Assembly (NCBI GenBank): GCA_031761405.1
Contig: JASEVX010000006.1
Span: 28,229,533 to 28,293,532 of the forward strand
DNA from: Serripes groenlandicus
Lineage: Eukaryota; Mollusca; Bivalvia; Cardiida; Cardiidae
Length of the DNA: 64,000 nucleotides
Direction: 5' to 3'
Part shown: positions 40,014 through 49,661 of the stretch, piece after piece
Numbering within the stretch: the stretch's first letter is position 1
Layout of the letters: each line of letters opens with the position of its first letter
Program-made: the position numbers and the translations under genes
Notes under the pieces: model-generated
Told to the model about the DNA's origin: nothing
Seen by the model: only the letters and a program-made list of their open reading frames with translations
Databases searched by the model: none

Positions 40014-40243
40014 TTAACCCTTTCCCTCATACAACAATTCTGCAGCAGACGACTCTGAACATATTTTGCCAAAAAATGGAATATCTCTGTAATTGAATGG
40101 ATAACCTATGACTAAAAGTGGAAAACATTGTGGCAAAAGGAGAAATTGCTCATTTTGAGCAATTTCTTCTTTTGTCACTATGTTTTCAAAAAGCCGTCTG
40201 CTGCAGAGGCGTCAATAAGCGTCTATATGAGGTAAAGGGTTAA
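40014..40243 (+). mobile_element. Full-length 230-bp TTAA hairpin MITE
   Basis: TTAACCCTTTCCCTCATACA to TATATGAGGTAAAGGGTTAA with a complete hairpin AAATTGCTCATTTTGAGCAATTT. Confidence 0.94.
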
Positions 40244-40281
40244 AAAACAAACATTTCAAAAAAATTAAGATATTTTTCCAA

Positions 40282-40462
40282 GGCATATTCCGCGTAATTT
40301 ACCAATACTAGTTATACTACTGGTCCTTTTATCCTGACACCAGCAAGTCAGTCATAGTGCTAACCCCCACAATCCAGAACACCAAGGAGAGAAAGACATT
40401 TCTAGTTTTCAGTATGACCCCACAGGGAACTGAACCTGCTCTACCACTACAATGCTGAGGTG
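40282..40462 (-). mobile_element. SINE-2, partial
   Basis: Minus strand: ACCTCAGCATTGTAGTGGTA GAGCAGG (A box), GGTTCAGTTCCCTGTGGGG, GACTGACTTGCTGGTGTCAG; the tail beyond GTAATTTACCAAT is lost. Confidence 0.72.
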
Positions 40463-40489
40463 GTTATCACAATGCAACAATGGCAGTAA

Positions 40490-40835
40490 GTATTAGTGAG
40501 ACGTTTTTTGATAATTCAAGTGCCATAATCCAAATTTTGACTGGTTATCAACCTTGGTCTAGACATTATGCCCTACCAACATGTTTACAAAGTTTGGTGA
40601 AGATCCATTGAAAAATCTTCAACTTAGAGAGCTTACAACATAAGGACGCTGACCGCCCGTCCACCACAGGTGTTCCCATAATGCGGGCATATAAATTGGA
40701 AATTTCTAATTTTGCCACAATATTTTCAACTCTTCGCAATTTGTAAACTTTCCGTTAGACAAATTTTACATAATTTTGCGTATATATGTTTTCAAAGCAG
40801 CTGATTTGTTGTAAGAGGGAAAGTATTGACCAATT
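40490..40835. repeat. Dispersed repeat fragment followed by a MITE remnant
   Basis: 40540-40690 matches the unit of 34237-34640 (ACTTAGAGAGCTTACAACA, CAGGTGTTCCCATAATGCGG). 40690-40830 carries MITE pieces (ATTTTGCCACAATATTTTCA, GTTGTAAGAGGGAAAGTATT). Positions 40836-41049 hold no gene. Confidence 0.5.
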
Positions 40836-41049
40836 TTTCAAACGCACATACAGACGGATGGAGGGTAAAGTTAACAATGAAACCAGTAGGGGAATAAAAA
40901 CAATAAGGAGATTTCATCTGACTCTCTTCACAAAAGACAGACAATCTACAAAGATCATTATAAAGTCTACTTTTATTAATACATAAGTCTAGCTAAGCTG
41001 AATATATTAGACTTACGTGTCAGCTCTAAATGTGTCTTATATCGTCTGT

Positions 41050-41231
41050 TTAACCCAATCCTACATACAAATAATCTGCTGCATGTGGAAACTCCAATCA
41101 AATGAATGTACAATAATTGAATAGATTCAAAAACATGGTGACAAAAGGAGAAATTGCTCGTTTTTATTTCTTCTTTTGTAGCCATCTGCTGCAGAGGCGT
41201 CAGAAAGCGTCTATATGAGGGAAAGGGTTAA
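41050..41231 (+). mobile_element. TTAA MITE
   Basis: TTAACCCAATCCTACATACA to GCGTCTATATGAGGGAAAGG GTTAA; one hairpin arm is lost (AAATTGCTCGTTTTTATTTC). Confidence 0.8.
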
Positions 41232-41232
41232 G

Positions 41233-41461
41233 GTAACCTTTCCCACATTCAACAAATCTTCAGCAGATGACTTTTGAAAACATTTTTGGTAAAATATGCA
41301 ACATCTCTAAAAATGAATGTACAACTTTTGAATGGAGTTCAAAATAATGTGATAAAAATTGCTCATTGAAGCATGAAAAGGCTCATTATGAATAATTTCT
41401 TTTTGCTGCTTCATTCAAAATCCATCTGCTATAGATGCATCTACTTGATTAAAAGGGTTAA
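41233..41461 (+). mobile_element. TTAA MITE, B-type, worn
   Basis: GTAACCTTTCCCACATTCAA to TTGATTAAAAGGGTTAA; the hairpin is broken by AGCATGAAAAGGCTCATTAT. Confidence 0.7.
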
Positions 41462-41524
41462 AACATTGTTTTTGCAAAAAAGTAAACAATTCCCCATCAT
41501 TATACAAAAACATTTATTTCCATC

Positions 41525-41950
41525 AATCTCTCTACTTGCAGACGCATTCCGATACATTTGAAGCAGACGACTTCTGAAAACGTTGTGGCAAAAGGAGAAA
41601 AATTGCTTATGATGATTAATTTCCCCTTTTACCACAATATTTTCAACTCTATTTAACCCTTTCCCTCATAAAGACGCTTTCTGACGCCTCTGCAGCAGAC
41701 AGTCTTTTGAAAACATAGTGACAAAAGAAGAAATTGCTCAAGACGAGCAATTTCACCTTTTGCCAAAATGTTTACCGCTTTTAGTCATACGTTATCCCTT
41801 CAATTATAGAGATTCTCTATTTTTTGACAAAATATGTTCAAAGTCGTCTGCTGCAGAATTGTTGTATGAGGGAAAGGTTTAATGATTTAACTCTCATTTA
41901 TGGAGATATTTCACATTTTTTGCCAATTTGCTTTCCCTCATACGGCCCTA
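41525..41950 (-). mobile_element. Older MITE with a younger MITE inside
   Basis: TCTCTCTACTTGCAGACGCA, GAAGCAGACGACTTCTGAAA and TTTTCAACTCTATTTAA lead to the inserted copy. After it, TTTAACTCTCATTTATGGAG ATATTTCACA continues the same element. Confidence 0.78.
41653..41882 (-). mobile_element. Full-length 230-bp MITE nested at an internal TTAA
   Basis: TTAACCCTTTCCCTCATAAA to TGTATGAGGGAAAGGTTTAA with hairpin AAATTGCTCAAGACGAGCAATTT; TTAA at both junctions with the host copy. Confidence 0.93.
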
Positions 41951-41999
41951 TTGCATCAACAGTTTCCATCATCAGAAAGTTTTACATTGTTGGTTGATA

Positions 42000-42425
42000 A
42001 ACCTACTTGATGCATCTGCAACAGACGACCTTTTGAAAACATTTTGGCAAAAGACGAATTTGCACACAATGAGCAATTTCTCCGTCCGAAAACAATGTTT
42101 TCAACTCGATTTAAAAAATTATACAATCATTTAACCCTTTCCCTCATATAGACGCCTTCTGACGCCTCTGCAGCCGACGGCTTTTTGAAAACATAGTGAC
42201 AAAAGAAGAAATTGCACAAAACGTGCAATTTCTCCTTTTGACACAATGTTTTCCACTTTTTGTCATGATTATCCATTCAATTATGGAGATTTTCTATTTT
42301 TTGACAAAATACGTTCAAAGTCCTCTGCTGCATAATTGCCGTATGAGGGAAAGGGTTAAAAAGATTTTCCATTTTTACCTGGATGTTACAAAAATATTTG
42401 CAGCAGATTTGTTGTATACATGAAA
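42000..42425 (-). mobile_element. Older MITE with a younger MITE inside
   Basis: GATGCATCTGCAACAGACGA, TTTGCACACAATGAGCAATT and ATTATACAATCATTTAA precede the insertion. AAAGATTTTCCATTTTTACC and GCAGCAGATTTGTTGTATAC follow it. Confidence 0.75.
42131..42358 (-). mobile_element. A-type MITE nested at an internal TTAA
   Basis: TTAACCCTTTCCCTCATATA to GTATGAGGGAAAGGGTTAA, hairpin AAATTGCACAAAACGTGCAATTT, 228 bp. Confidence 0.93.
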
Positions 42426-42458
42426 GGGAACTCTACAACAGCCTGCAATCTGGAGGCT

Positions 42459-42736
42459 TGATTGTTTGGTGTTTCACGCCACTTTCAATTTTACAGTTAT
42501 ATCACATTTATATACTGGTCCATTTATCCTGACACCAGCCTGTCAGTTATATCACGACGATTATATACTGGTCAATTTACCCTGACACCAGCCAGTCAGT
42601 CATAATGCTAACCTCGCAACCTAGGCGGGCATCTTATTCTACCATTTGTAAAGTCTTTGGTATAAACTGACCGGGAATGGAACCTGTGACCTCCCACACC
42701 CGAGGCGGACGCTCTACCACTACACCACCGAGGCGG
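42459..42736 (-). mobile_element. SINE-2 with an internal partial duplication
   Basis: Minus strand: ACCGCCTCGGTGGTGTAGTG GTAGAGCGTCC (A box), GGTCACAGGTTCCATTCCC (B box). The TATATACTGGTC(C/A)ATTTA segment with TCAGTTATATCAC is present twice (42500-42535 and 42550-42590), an early step towards the array seen at 63004. Confidence 0.85.
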
Positions 42737-42836
42737 TCGCAACCTGGTGGACTAGGATCAACTGTCTGGAAGGGCAAACTTTCAAGAATTTCTATAAATA
42801 ATCTAATGGAAACTCATAAGGTTAGTTTGTTGCTAC

Positions 42837-43067
42837 TTAATCCTTTCCCTCATATAGACGCTTTCTGACGCCTCTGCAGCAGACAGCTTTTTGAAAACAT
42901 AGTGACAAGAGAAGAAATTGCTATAAAACGAGCAATTTCTCCTTTTGACACAATGTTTTCCACTTTAAGTCATAGGTTATCCATTCAGTTATAGAGATTT
43001 TCTATTTTTTGACAAAATATGTTCAAAGTAGTCTGCTGCAAAATTTTCGTATGAGGGAAAGGGTTGA
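42837..43067 (-). mobile_element. Full-length TTAA hairpin MITE, A-type
   Basis: TTAATCCTTTCCCTCATATA to GTATGAGGGAAAGGGTTGA; the final TTAA reads TTGA and is shared with the next element. Confidence 0.9.
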
Positions 43068-43262
43068 CCCTTTACCACATACAGCAATTATGCAGCACAC
43101 TACTTTGAAATAGTCTAGGAAAAAATATTGAAAAATCTGAATATGAAGGTATATTTATTGAAGTTGAAAACATCATGAACAATTTCGCCTTTTACCACAC
43201 TATCTTCAAAAAGTTGTATGCTGCAATGCGACTTAATGCGTCTTCAAGTGTGAAAGGGTTAA
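43064..43262 (+). mobile_element. B-type MITE ending 19 bp from a GLYR1 exon
   Basis: TTGACCCTTTACCACATACA to TTCAAGTGTGAAAGGGTTAA. Its right TTAA ends at 43262 and the exon begins at 43282, so it occupies the first bases of the intron just inside the splice donor. Confidence 0.85.
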
Positions 43263-43281
43263 TTATAATTAGTGGTCTTAC

Positions 43282-43515
43282 CTTCTGTGTTGTTCTGTTC
43301 CATACAGTGACCTCATGCCCAGACCTCAGTAAATTCATCACCATGCCCTGTCCCATAATGCCGAGCCCGAGGAACCCAATCCTCATGGGTGTGGGTATCA
43401 CAGATTTTACTTGGGTTTTTGCATTGGAATCTTCCATCTGAGTGCCCGACGTGGCGGATAAAGGAGCCCCAGGTGGTCCCATTTCTGAATTGTAGTCTAG
43501 GTCACTCTCTGATAC
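43282..43515 (-). CDS. GLYR1: GLYR1/NPAC-like exon: linker end and start of dehydrogenase domain
   Basis: A 78-codon, phase-0 exon with acceptor TTGTTTAG before GTATCAGAG and donor GTAAGACC after CAGAAG. After a Ser/Pro-rich stretch it encodes MRIGFLGLGIMGQGMVMNLL and SGHEVTVWNRTTQK, the dinucleotide-binding start of the beta-hydroxyacid dehydrogenase family (GxGxMGxG, then the Arg-containing WNRT turn typical of NADP(H) users). With the basic linker of the upstream exons this fits GLYR1 (NPAC, NP60, fly NDF), a nucleosome-binding factor made of a PWWP domain, a basic/AT-hook linker and a catalytically altered dehydrogenase that tetramerises and works with LSD2 and transcribing Pol II. The catalytic region is not in this exon, so activity cannot be judged. 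A plain 3-hydroxyisobutyrate dehydrogenase is the alternative, but it would not have the nuclear-type linker. Confidence 0.85.
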
Positions 43516-43549
43516 CTAAACAAACATAATTTCTTGAATGTACCTTTTC

Positions 43550-43779
43550 TTAACCCCTTCCCTCATATAGACGCTTGCTGATGCCTCTGCAGCAGACAGC
43601 TTTTTGAAAACATAGTGACAAAAGAAAAAATTGCTCAAAGCGAGCAATTTCTGCTTTTGTCACAATGTTTCCCACTTTCAGTCATAGGTTATCAATTCAA
43701 TTATAGATATTTACTATTTTTTGACAAAATATGTTCCAAGTCGTCTGCTGCAGAATTGTCGTATGAGGGGAAGGGTTAA
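43550..43779 (-). mobile_element. Full-length 230-bp MITE 34 bp from the GLYR1 exon
   Basis: TTAACCCCTTCCCTCATATA to CGTATGAGGGGAAGGGTTAA, hairpin AAATTGCTCAAAGCGAGCAATTT. It lies in the intron just upstream (in gene direction) of the acceptor at 43516. Confidence 0.93.
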
Positions 43780-43960
43780 CACTTTCCAACATGCAATCAA
43801 TTGGCAGCATATGACTTTGAAATCATCTGGAGAAAGATATGGACAATTTCTTTACATGAAAATTTTGATGAAGCAGAAGTTTTGATGCTTCTGCAGCAGA
43901 TGACTTTGGAATACATTGTGACAAAAATTTGCTTAAATGAGCAATTTTGCATTGTGCCTT
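43776..43960. mobile_element. Worn MITE sharing TTAA with the previous copy
   Basis: TTAACACTTTCCAACATGCA, TTGGCAGCATATGACTTTGA, CTTCTGCAGCAGATGACTTT and AAATGAGCAATTTTGC; right terminus absent. Confidence 0.6.
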
Positions 43961-44004
43961 GATTGCTTACCGGAGTTATATGATTTGTAATGCAGAGTCA
44001 AGTA

Positions 44005-44925
44005 AGATAATACAGGAGGCCCAATGACAAGTAAAGCTTCACTTGCCACAAGGCAAAATAACCCAACCAATGTTGTCTGTCTTTTGTCAAATTAATAAGA
44101 CATGAGGAAACTGATAGGTCTGTTTCAGATAAGAATTTTTACCAATATCTCTCTATGTAAAACAGGTGATCCTAGGGGCATTATCTGAACAATCTTGGTA
44201 GAGGACTACTAGACAATGCTACAAACCAAATAACTAGATTTTAATGATTGTTTGATTGTTTGGTGTTTTACAACGCTTTTAATTTTTCAGTTTTATCAAG
44301 GCATTTCCTTGGTTAATTACCAGTTCTACTGGTCCATTTATCTTGACACCAGCCAGTCAGTCGTAATGCTAACCCCACGTCCCTGAGCGCCATGGAGGGC
44401 AGCCATAACTACCATTTTTAAAGTATTTTGTATGACCCCGCCGGAAATCGAACCCATGACCTCTCGCACCCGAGGTGGACACTAAACCCCACCGATGCAG
44501 TATCTAGATTCTAAGCTTTAGGACTTATGGTTTAAGTTTTCCCTATATATATCTCTTAATAAAACAGGTGACCCAAGGGGCAAAATATGTACAAATATGT
44601 ACAATCTTGTCAGGACCATGAGAAAATGCTACACACCAAATAATTAAGCACTAAGCCTTTCAGTTTCAGACAAGAAGATTTTTAAAGTTTCAAGAAGAAC
44701 AAATCCTTTCAGTTGCCATGACAATCAGAGTTCTGCATGGAATTAATTCTTTGAACAATTCTGTAAGGGCAAAACCAAAGGAACATTCCTGTTCATAAAA
44801 TTTGGCCAAGCAGTTTGGGAGAAGATGTGGTTTAAAGAAATTATTGACATCACAAGACCAACGACGGATTAAAGGCGATCACAATAGCTCATCTAAAGCA
44901 CTTCTTGCACAGGTGAGGCAAAAAT
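44005..44925 (+). mobile_element. GGCC-headed tandem-core element, diverged
   Basis: ACAGGAGGCCCAATGACAAG opens it; GGCGATCACAATAGCTCATC TAAAGCACTTCTTGCACAGG TGAGGCAAAAA closes it. Internal units carry AACAGGTGA(T/C)CC and AGGGGCA. A SINE-2 lies within at 44244-44507. Confidence 0.65.
44244..44507 (-). mobile_element. SINE-2
   Basis: Minus strand: ACTGCATCGGTGGGGTTTAG TGTCC (damaged A box), GGTCATGGGTTCGATTTCC (B box), GACTGACTGGCTGGTGTCAA and tail GTAAAACACCAAACAATC. Confidence 0.82.
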
Positions 44926-44934
44926 ATGAAGAAA

Positions 44935-45828
44935 ACGTGAGGCCTAATATCATTCCACTGCCATTAGGCAAAAATTAACTCACCAAACAGCCCCGCCCCT
45001 GTTTGCCATGGTTTTTGACCAATCACAATAGCTTGAACGGATCTCACCAAAAGAAAAATTCCTAAAATTATTTGAAAATCAGTCACACTTTCCGAGCAGA
45101 AGACTTTTTTAAGTTTTCACTTAAACAAATATAGGGCAAAATAGCCCCGCCCCCTGGCGCCGATGTTTTTCGACTAATCAACATGGCTTGCAGGAATCTG
45201 ATAGAGGGTCACCCAAGGAACATTTCTACAAAATTATTTGAAAATTGGCCCAACATCTTTGGAGGAGAAGATTCCTTAAGTTTTCACTATAGCCATTATA
45301 GTTTTCACTTAAATAAATATAGGACAAAATAGCCCCGCCCCCTGGCGCCGATGTTTTTCGACCAATCAACATGGCTTGCAGGAATCTGAAAGAGGGTCAT
45401 CCAAGGAACATTTCTACAAAATTATTTGAAAATTGGCCCAACATTTTTGGAGTAGAAGATTCCTTAAGTTTTCACTATAGCCATATACGGCAAAATAGCC
45501 CCGACCCCTGGCAGCCATGTTTTTAGACCAATCAAAATGGCTTGAAGGAATCTAATAGAGGGTCATCCAAGGAACATTTCTACAAAATTATTTGAAAATC
45601 GGCCAAACAGTTTTGGAGGAGAAGAATTTTAGAGTTTTTTCTTGTGGTTGCCATTAAAACCAGAATTTTGAATGGATCCCAAAACATTTAAAGAATTTAG
45701 GAGAGAACATTGAGGATGCCTCCTATGAAGTTTCATCCAAATTTGCCAAGTGGTTAGGGAGATGAAGTTATTTGAAGCAAAAAGTTGACGCGCGCACGAC
45801 GGACAATTCGCTATGACATAAGAAATAA
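44935..45828 (+). mobile_element. GGCC-headed tandem-core element
   Basis: Starts AACGTGAGGCCTAATATCAT TCC. Four units carry AGCCCCGCCCCCTGGCG / GACCAATCAACATGGCTTG. Two units at 45100-45300 and 45301-45470 are nearly identical, a recent local duplication. Ends ACGACGGACAATTCGCTATG ACATAAG. Confidence 0.75.
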
Positions 45829-45850
45829 TAATAATAATGACAAAATGCGT

Positions 45851-46294
45851 TTAACCTCCCATTCAAACATACAACAAATCTGCTTAAGACGACTTTTAAG
45901 ACATATTGGCGAAAATATGAAGTAACAAGATGTGTTTGTGAAACACTGATGCCCCCGAATGGCAACATCTAGGTCAAAGGTCAAGGTCGCAAGGTCAAAA
46001 TTTTTGGTACTGACAGAAAGGTTATGTCACAAGGAATACACATGTGAAATATGGTAGCCGTACCTGTTATGGTTCAAAAGTAGTGGTCAAGGTTAAAGTT
46101 TTTTTCGACAGACAGACAGGCCAAAAACTAGATGCCCACCGAATCGGTGATTCCGGGGGGCATAACAAATTGTAAATGAAAATACAATGATTGATTAGTT
46201 GAACAACGTGACAAAAGGGGAAATTTATCCTTTCGTCACAATGTTTTCAAAAGGTATCTAATTCTAAATGCTTCTGTATAAGGGAAAGGATTAA
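45851..46294 (+). mobile_element. TTAA MITE carrying a second dispersed repeat
   Basis: TTAACCTCCCATTCAAACAT and TAAGACGACTTTTAAGACAT at the left; TGTAAATGAAAATACAATGA, GGGAAATTTATCCTTTCGTC and AAGGGAAAGGATTAA at the right. Confidence 0.72.
45925..46166. mobile_element. Dispersed repeat inserted in a MITE
   Basis: GTGTTTGTGAAACACTGATG CCCCCGAATGGC begins it and GATGCCCACCGAATCGGTGA TTCCGGGGGGCAT ends it. A head hairpin (GTGTTTGTGAAACAC) and a tail hairpin (CACCGAATCGGTG) give it the same plan as the GGCC-headed elements. Confidence 0.65.
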
Positions 46295-46424
46295 TGGAAA
46301 ATTCTCCTTTTATCAAATATACTTTAAACTTATCTCAAGTTATCACATTTATCCAGACTTGTTCTTTATTTACATAAGATGCTATTGATGTATAGGGGTA
46401 AACAAATATGCATATCAGGTACAT

Positions 46425-46896
46425 GTTAACCCTTTCCCACATACAACAAATCTGAAGCAATTAAAATATCTAAGTTAACCCTTTCCCTCATATAGACGCT
46501 TTCTGACGCCTTTGTAGCAGACGGCTTTTTGAAAACATAGTGACAAAAGAAGAAATTGCACAAAACATGCAATTTCTTCTTTTGCCACTATGTTTTCCAC
46601 TTTTTGTCATAGGTTATCCATTCAATTATGGAGATTTTCTATTTTTTGAAAAAATATGTTCAAAGTCGTCTGCTGCAGAATTGTCGTATGAGGGAAAGGG
46701 TTAAAGTATGGCAAATCTCTACAAGTGAAAGTGTAAATATTTTGACTTTGAAAATATCATAGCAAAATAAATATATGGAAAATCTCTACAAGTCGAGGGA
46801 TAATTGTTTCAAGAATAGAGTTGAAAACAATGTGACAAAAAGAGAAAATGCTCAACGTTTTCAAAGTTGTCTGCTTCAGAAGCGTCAAAGGGTTAA
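46425..46896 (+). mobile_element. Older B-type MITE hosting a young MITE
   Basis: TTAACCCTTTCCCACATACA ACAAATCTGAAGC, then the insertion, then AGTATGGCAAATCTCTACAA GTG and end AAGCGTCAAAGGGTTAA. A second ATATGGAAAATCTCTACAAG at 46772 suggests internal duplication. Confidence 0.78.
46475..46704 (-). mobile_element. Full-length 230-bp MITE nested at an internal TTAA
   Basis: TTAACCCTTTCCCTCATATA to GTATGAGGGAAAGGGTTAA, hairpin AAATTGCACAAAACATGCAATTT. Confidence 0.94.
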
Positions 46897-46997
46897 TTCA
46901 ATGTCTTATGATTCAAGCATCTTCAAAAGCCTCTGCATCGGATAACTTCTGAACAATGTTTGTTCAGAACAGGGAGAAATTAGGGAGTAGTTATCTT

Positions 46998-47217
46998 TTA
47001 ACCCTTTCCCACATAAAGACACTTTCAGACGTCTCTGCAGTAGACAACTTTTGAAAACATTGTGACAAAAAGAGAAATTGCTTAAAACGAGCAATTTCTT
47101 CTTTTGCCACAATGTTTTCAACTCTATTTAATAGTAGAACCCTCATTTAATTGAGATTTTTCAGATTTTTGTAAATTTCTTTTCAAAGCAAAATTGTTAC
47201 ATGTGGGAAAGGGTTAA
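46998..47217 (-). mobile_element. TTAA MITE, B-type
   Basis: TTAACCCTTTCCCACATAAA to TACATGTGGGAAAGGGTTAA; hairpin AAATTGCTTAAAACGAGCAATTT. Confidence 0.87.
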
Positions 47218-47246
47218 AACACCTATGCAGAAATATGGAAAATCTC

Positions 47247-47480
47247 TTAACCCTTTGCCTCATGAGGACGCTTTCTGACGCCTATGCAGCAGATGGATTT
47301 TTGAAAACATAGTGACAAAAGAAGAAATTTGTCAAAACGAGCAATTTCTCCTTTTGCCACAATCTTTTCCACTTTTAGTCATAGGTTATCCACCATTCAA
47401 TTATAGAGATTTTCTATTTTTTTTAAAAAAAATGTTCAAAGTCGTCTGCTGCAGAATTGTCATATGAGGGAAAGGGTTAA
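47247..47480 (-). mobile_element. A-type MITE nested at an internal TTAA
   Basis: TTAACCCTTTGCCTCATGAG to CATATGAGGGAAAGGGTTAA, 234 bp, with ACCATTC inserted in the ATAGGTTATCCACC segment. Confidence 0.92.
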
Positions 47481-47586
47481 ACTAAATGTATAATTATTGC
47501 ATAAGAGTTGAAAACATCATGACAAATTCTCCTATCGCAAGTGTCTACAAACATTGTCCGCTGTAGAGGTGTCAGAAAGTTTCTGT

Positions 47587-47710
47587 TGATTGATTGGGGT
47601 TTAACGCCGTTGTTAACAATTTCTCAGTTATATCACGGCAGCCAGTTCACCTACTCATGCATTTCCTGGTTTTCTCACACCAGTACTCCACACAACAATC
47701 TTCCCAAGCA
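47587..47710 (-). mobile_element. 5'-truncated SINE-3 with 13-bp target duplication
   Basis: AGAAAGTTTCTGT is repeated exactly at 47574-47586 and 47711-47723. The insert holds only tail and body (TGATTGATTGGGGTTTAACG to ACAATCTTCCCAAGCA); the tRNA head is missing, as expected from incomplete reverse transcription. Confidence 0.9.
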
Positions 47711-47924
47711 AGAAAGTTTCTGTATGTAGGAAGGGTTAAAACAAGGAATTTACAAGTTTTACACAATGTCTTTCACATGGTATCAAAATATTACTTTCAA
47801 TTTCTCTAGATAATACATCTATTTTATATGATGTTGCAAATCATAAAACTGAAAATATAAAATCAGATTAATTGTGGAAGATATTTTTAGGTTTTACCAT
47901 GCAAAAGAAAGTATGAAAAAAATA

Positions 47925-48069
47925 AAACTTTCCCATACACAAGAATTTTGCTGAAGAAGCCTTTGAAACATCTTTGGAAAAAATATTAAAAATCTCTGTA
48001 AATAAAAATGTATTAATTGAATAAAGATTGAAACATTCTGGCAAATGGAGAAATTGTTCATTACAATAA
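47925..48069 (+). mobile_element. Left part of a worn MITE
   Basis: AACTTTCCCATACACAAGAA, TTGCTGAAGAAGCCTTTGAA and CATTCTGGCAAATGGAGAAA; interrupted by the tandem-core element after 48069. Positions 47740-47924 hold nothing recognised. Confidence 0.6.
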
Positions 48070-49590
48070 AAAAATTTTTTTTTACCAAAAAGAAGATTTT
48101 TTAAATATTTCAATATAACTATTTAAGGCAAAACAACCCATCCACCCTCTTCAAGCCATGATTTTCGACTAATGAACATGGTTTTGAAGGAATCAGTTAA
48201 AAGGTCACCCAAGGAACATTTCTACAAAAATATTTGGAAAGCGGCCAGATTCGCTATGAGAAGAAGAATTTTAAAGTTTTCACTATAGCCATCATATAAG
48301 GCAAAACAGCCCACCCTCTTCAAGCCATGTTTTTCAACCAATCATCATGGCCTGAAGGAACCTTACAGAGAGGGTCACCCAAGGAACATTTCTACAAAAT
48401 TATTTGAAAATAAGGCAACCAAAATAGACACCAGATTTCTGCATGAATAAAAACAAGAGGCCCATGAGGGCCTATGCTCTACTGGTATGGTTCTTTGGTC
48501 ATTTTCAATCCAGAGCATGTATGTATGGTGAAGATCGGATAGTAAATGGAGGCTCTTTTGTGTTCACAAGCTGTATTATAGCAATTTTTACAATTTCATG
48601 GGCCATAATCCAGTCTTGCATGGGCGGATCTAGCTGGTTTTCAAAAGGAACCAAGCTCTCATCAATATTTAACTACTATCTAAGTTTGGTGAAGATCAGA
48701 TAGTAAATGGAGCCTCTATTGTGTTCACATGCTCAATTATAGCAATTTGGACAATTTCAAGGGCCATAATCCAGTCTTGCATGGGCGGATCTGGCTGGTT
48801 TAGGAAAGGAACCGAGCTCTCATGGATATCTTACTACTGTATAAGTTTGGTTGAGATACAATCAAAAGTGAAGACTATCGTGTTAAAAAGTTCTTTTATA
48901 GCAATTTCGACCATTTCAAGGGCCATAATCCAGTCATGCATGGGCGGATCTGGCTGGTTTTCAAAAGGAACCGAGCTCTCATAGATATCTAACTACTGTA
49001 TAAGTTTAGTTGAGATACAATCAAAAGTGAAGACTGTATCGTGTTAACAAGCTCTTTTATAGCAATTTTGACCATTTCAAGGGCCATAATCCAGTCTTGC
49101 ATGGGCGGATCTGGCTGGTTTTCGAAAGGAACCGAGCTCTCATGAATATCTAACTACTGTATAAGTTTGGTTGAGATGCAATTAAAAGTGAAGACTGTAT
49201 CGTGTTAACAAGCTCTTTTATAGCAATTTTGACCATTTCAAGGGCCATAATCCAGTCATGCATGGGCGGATCTGGCTGGTTTTCGAAAGGAACCGAGCTC
49301 TCATGGATATCTAACTACTGTATAAGTTTGGTTGAGAAACAATCAAAAGTGAAGACTGTATCGTGTTAACAAGAAATTGTTTACGGACGACGGACACATC
49401 GCCACGACATAAGCCCTTCTGGCCTTTGGCCAGTAGAGCTAAAAATGAAGAAATTTTTAGTGAGGATGAGAAGAGGATGAAGTCTCCTCCCAATTGACCC
49501 ACTGTTTACCGAGGAGAAGATGTTGACGCACTGACAACGCACGCCGGACACAGGGTGATCACAATGAACTTCGTGCTCAGGCGAGCTAAA
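48070..49590 (+). mobile_element. GGCC-family tandem-core element split by another
   Basis: The left part 48070-48451 has two units (GAACATTTCTACAAAATTAT) and stops at ATTTCTGCATGAATAA. The right part 49446-49590 resumes with GAAATTTTTAGTGAGGATGA, CCAATTGACCCACTGTTTAC and ends ATGAACTTCGTGCTCAGGCG AGCTAAA. The break falls in the conserved TTCTGCATGGATCCCAAAA tail region of the family. Confidence 0.75.
48452..49445 (+). mobile_element. Tandem-core element with about 160-bp units
   Basis: Opens AACAAGAGGCCCATGAGGGC CTATGCTCTACTGG and closes GGCCTTTGGCCAGTAGAGCT AAAAA, so CTCTACTGG / CCAGTAGAG are subterminal inverted repeats. GGGCCATAATCCAGTC recurs at 48600, 48761, 48920, 49081 and 49242 (161, 159, 161, 161 bp). 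The unit length recalls the roughly 160-bp BIV160 satellite of bivalves; identity is not established. Confidence 0.85.
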
Positions 49591-49661
49591 TATATGCCAA
49601 TTAAAAGAGAGTGATAATTTCAGACAAAAATCGCAAAATTTAAACCCCAAGAATTCCAAGT

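Larger units (their letters stand above)
47214..47739 (+). mobile_element. Older MITE hosting both a MITE and a SINE-3
   Basis: From the shared TTAA at 47214, AACACCTATGCAGAAATATG GAAAATCTC leads to the nested MITE. ACTAAATGTATAATTATTGC ATAAGAGTTGAAAACATCAT continues. The right end TGTATGTAGGAAGGGTTAA lies beyond the SINE. Confidence 0.75.

Noticed and set aside
13420..44507. tRNA-like A and B boxes with GGTTCGATCCC-type sequences (for example 13420-13487, 30185-30250, 33040-33080)
   Set aside because: Each is joined to a conserved SINE body and tail, recurs many times, and cannot fold into a complete cloverleaf, so these are SINE heads and not tRNA genes.
48443..48984. Two adjacent frames of 86 and 87 codons with repeated AIISTISRAIIQSCMGGSGWF-like peptides
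   Set aside because: They are translations of the 160-bp tandem units and break between units.
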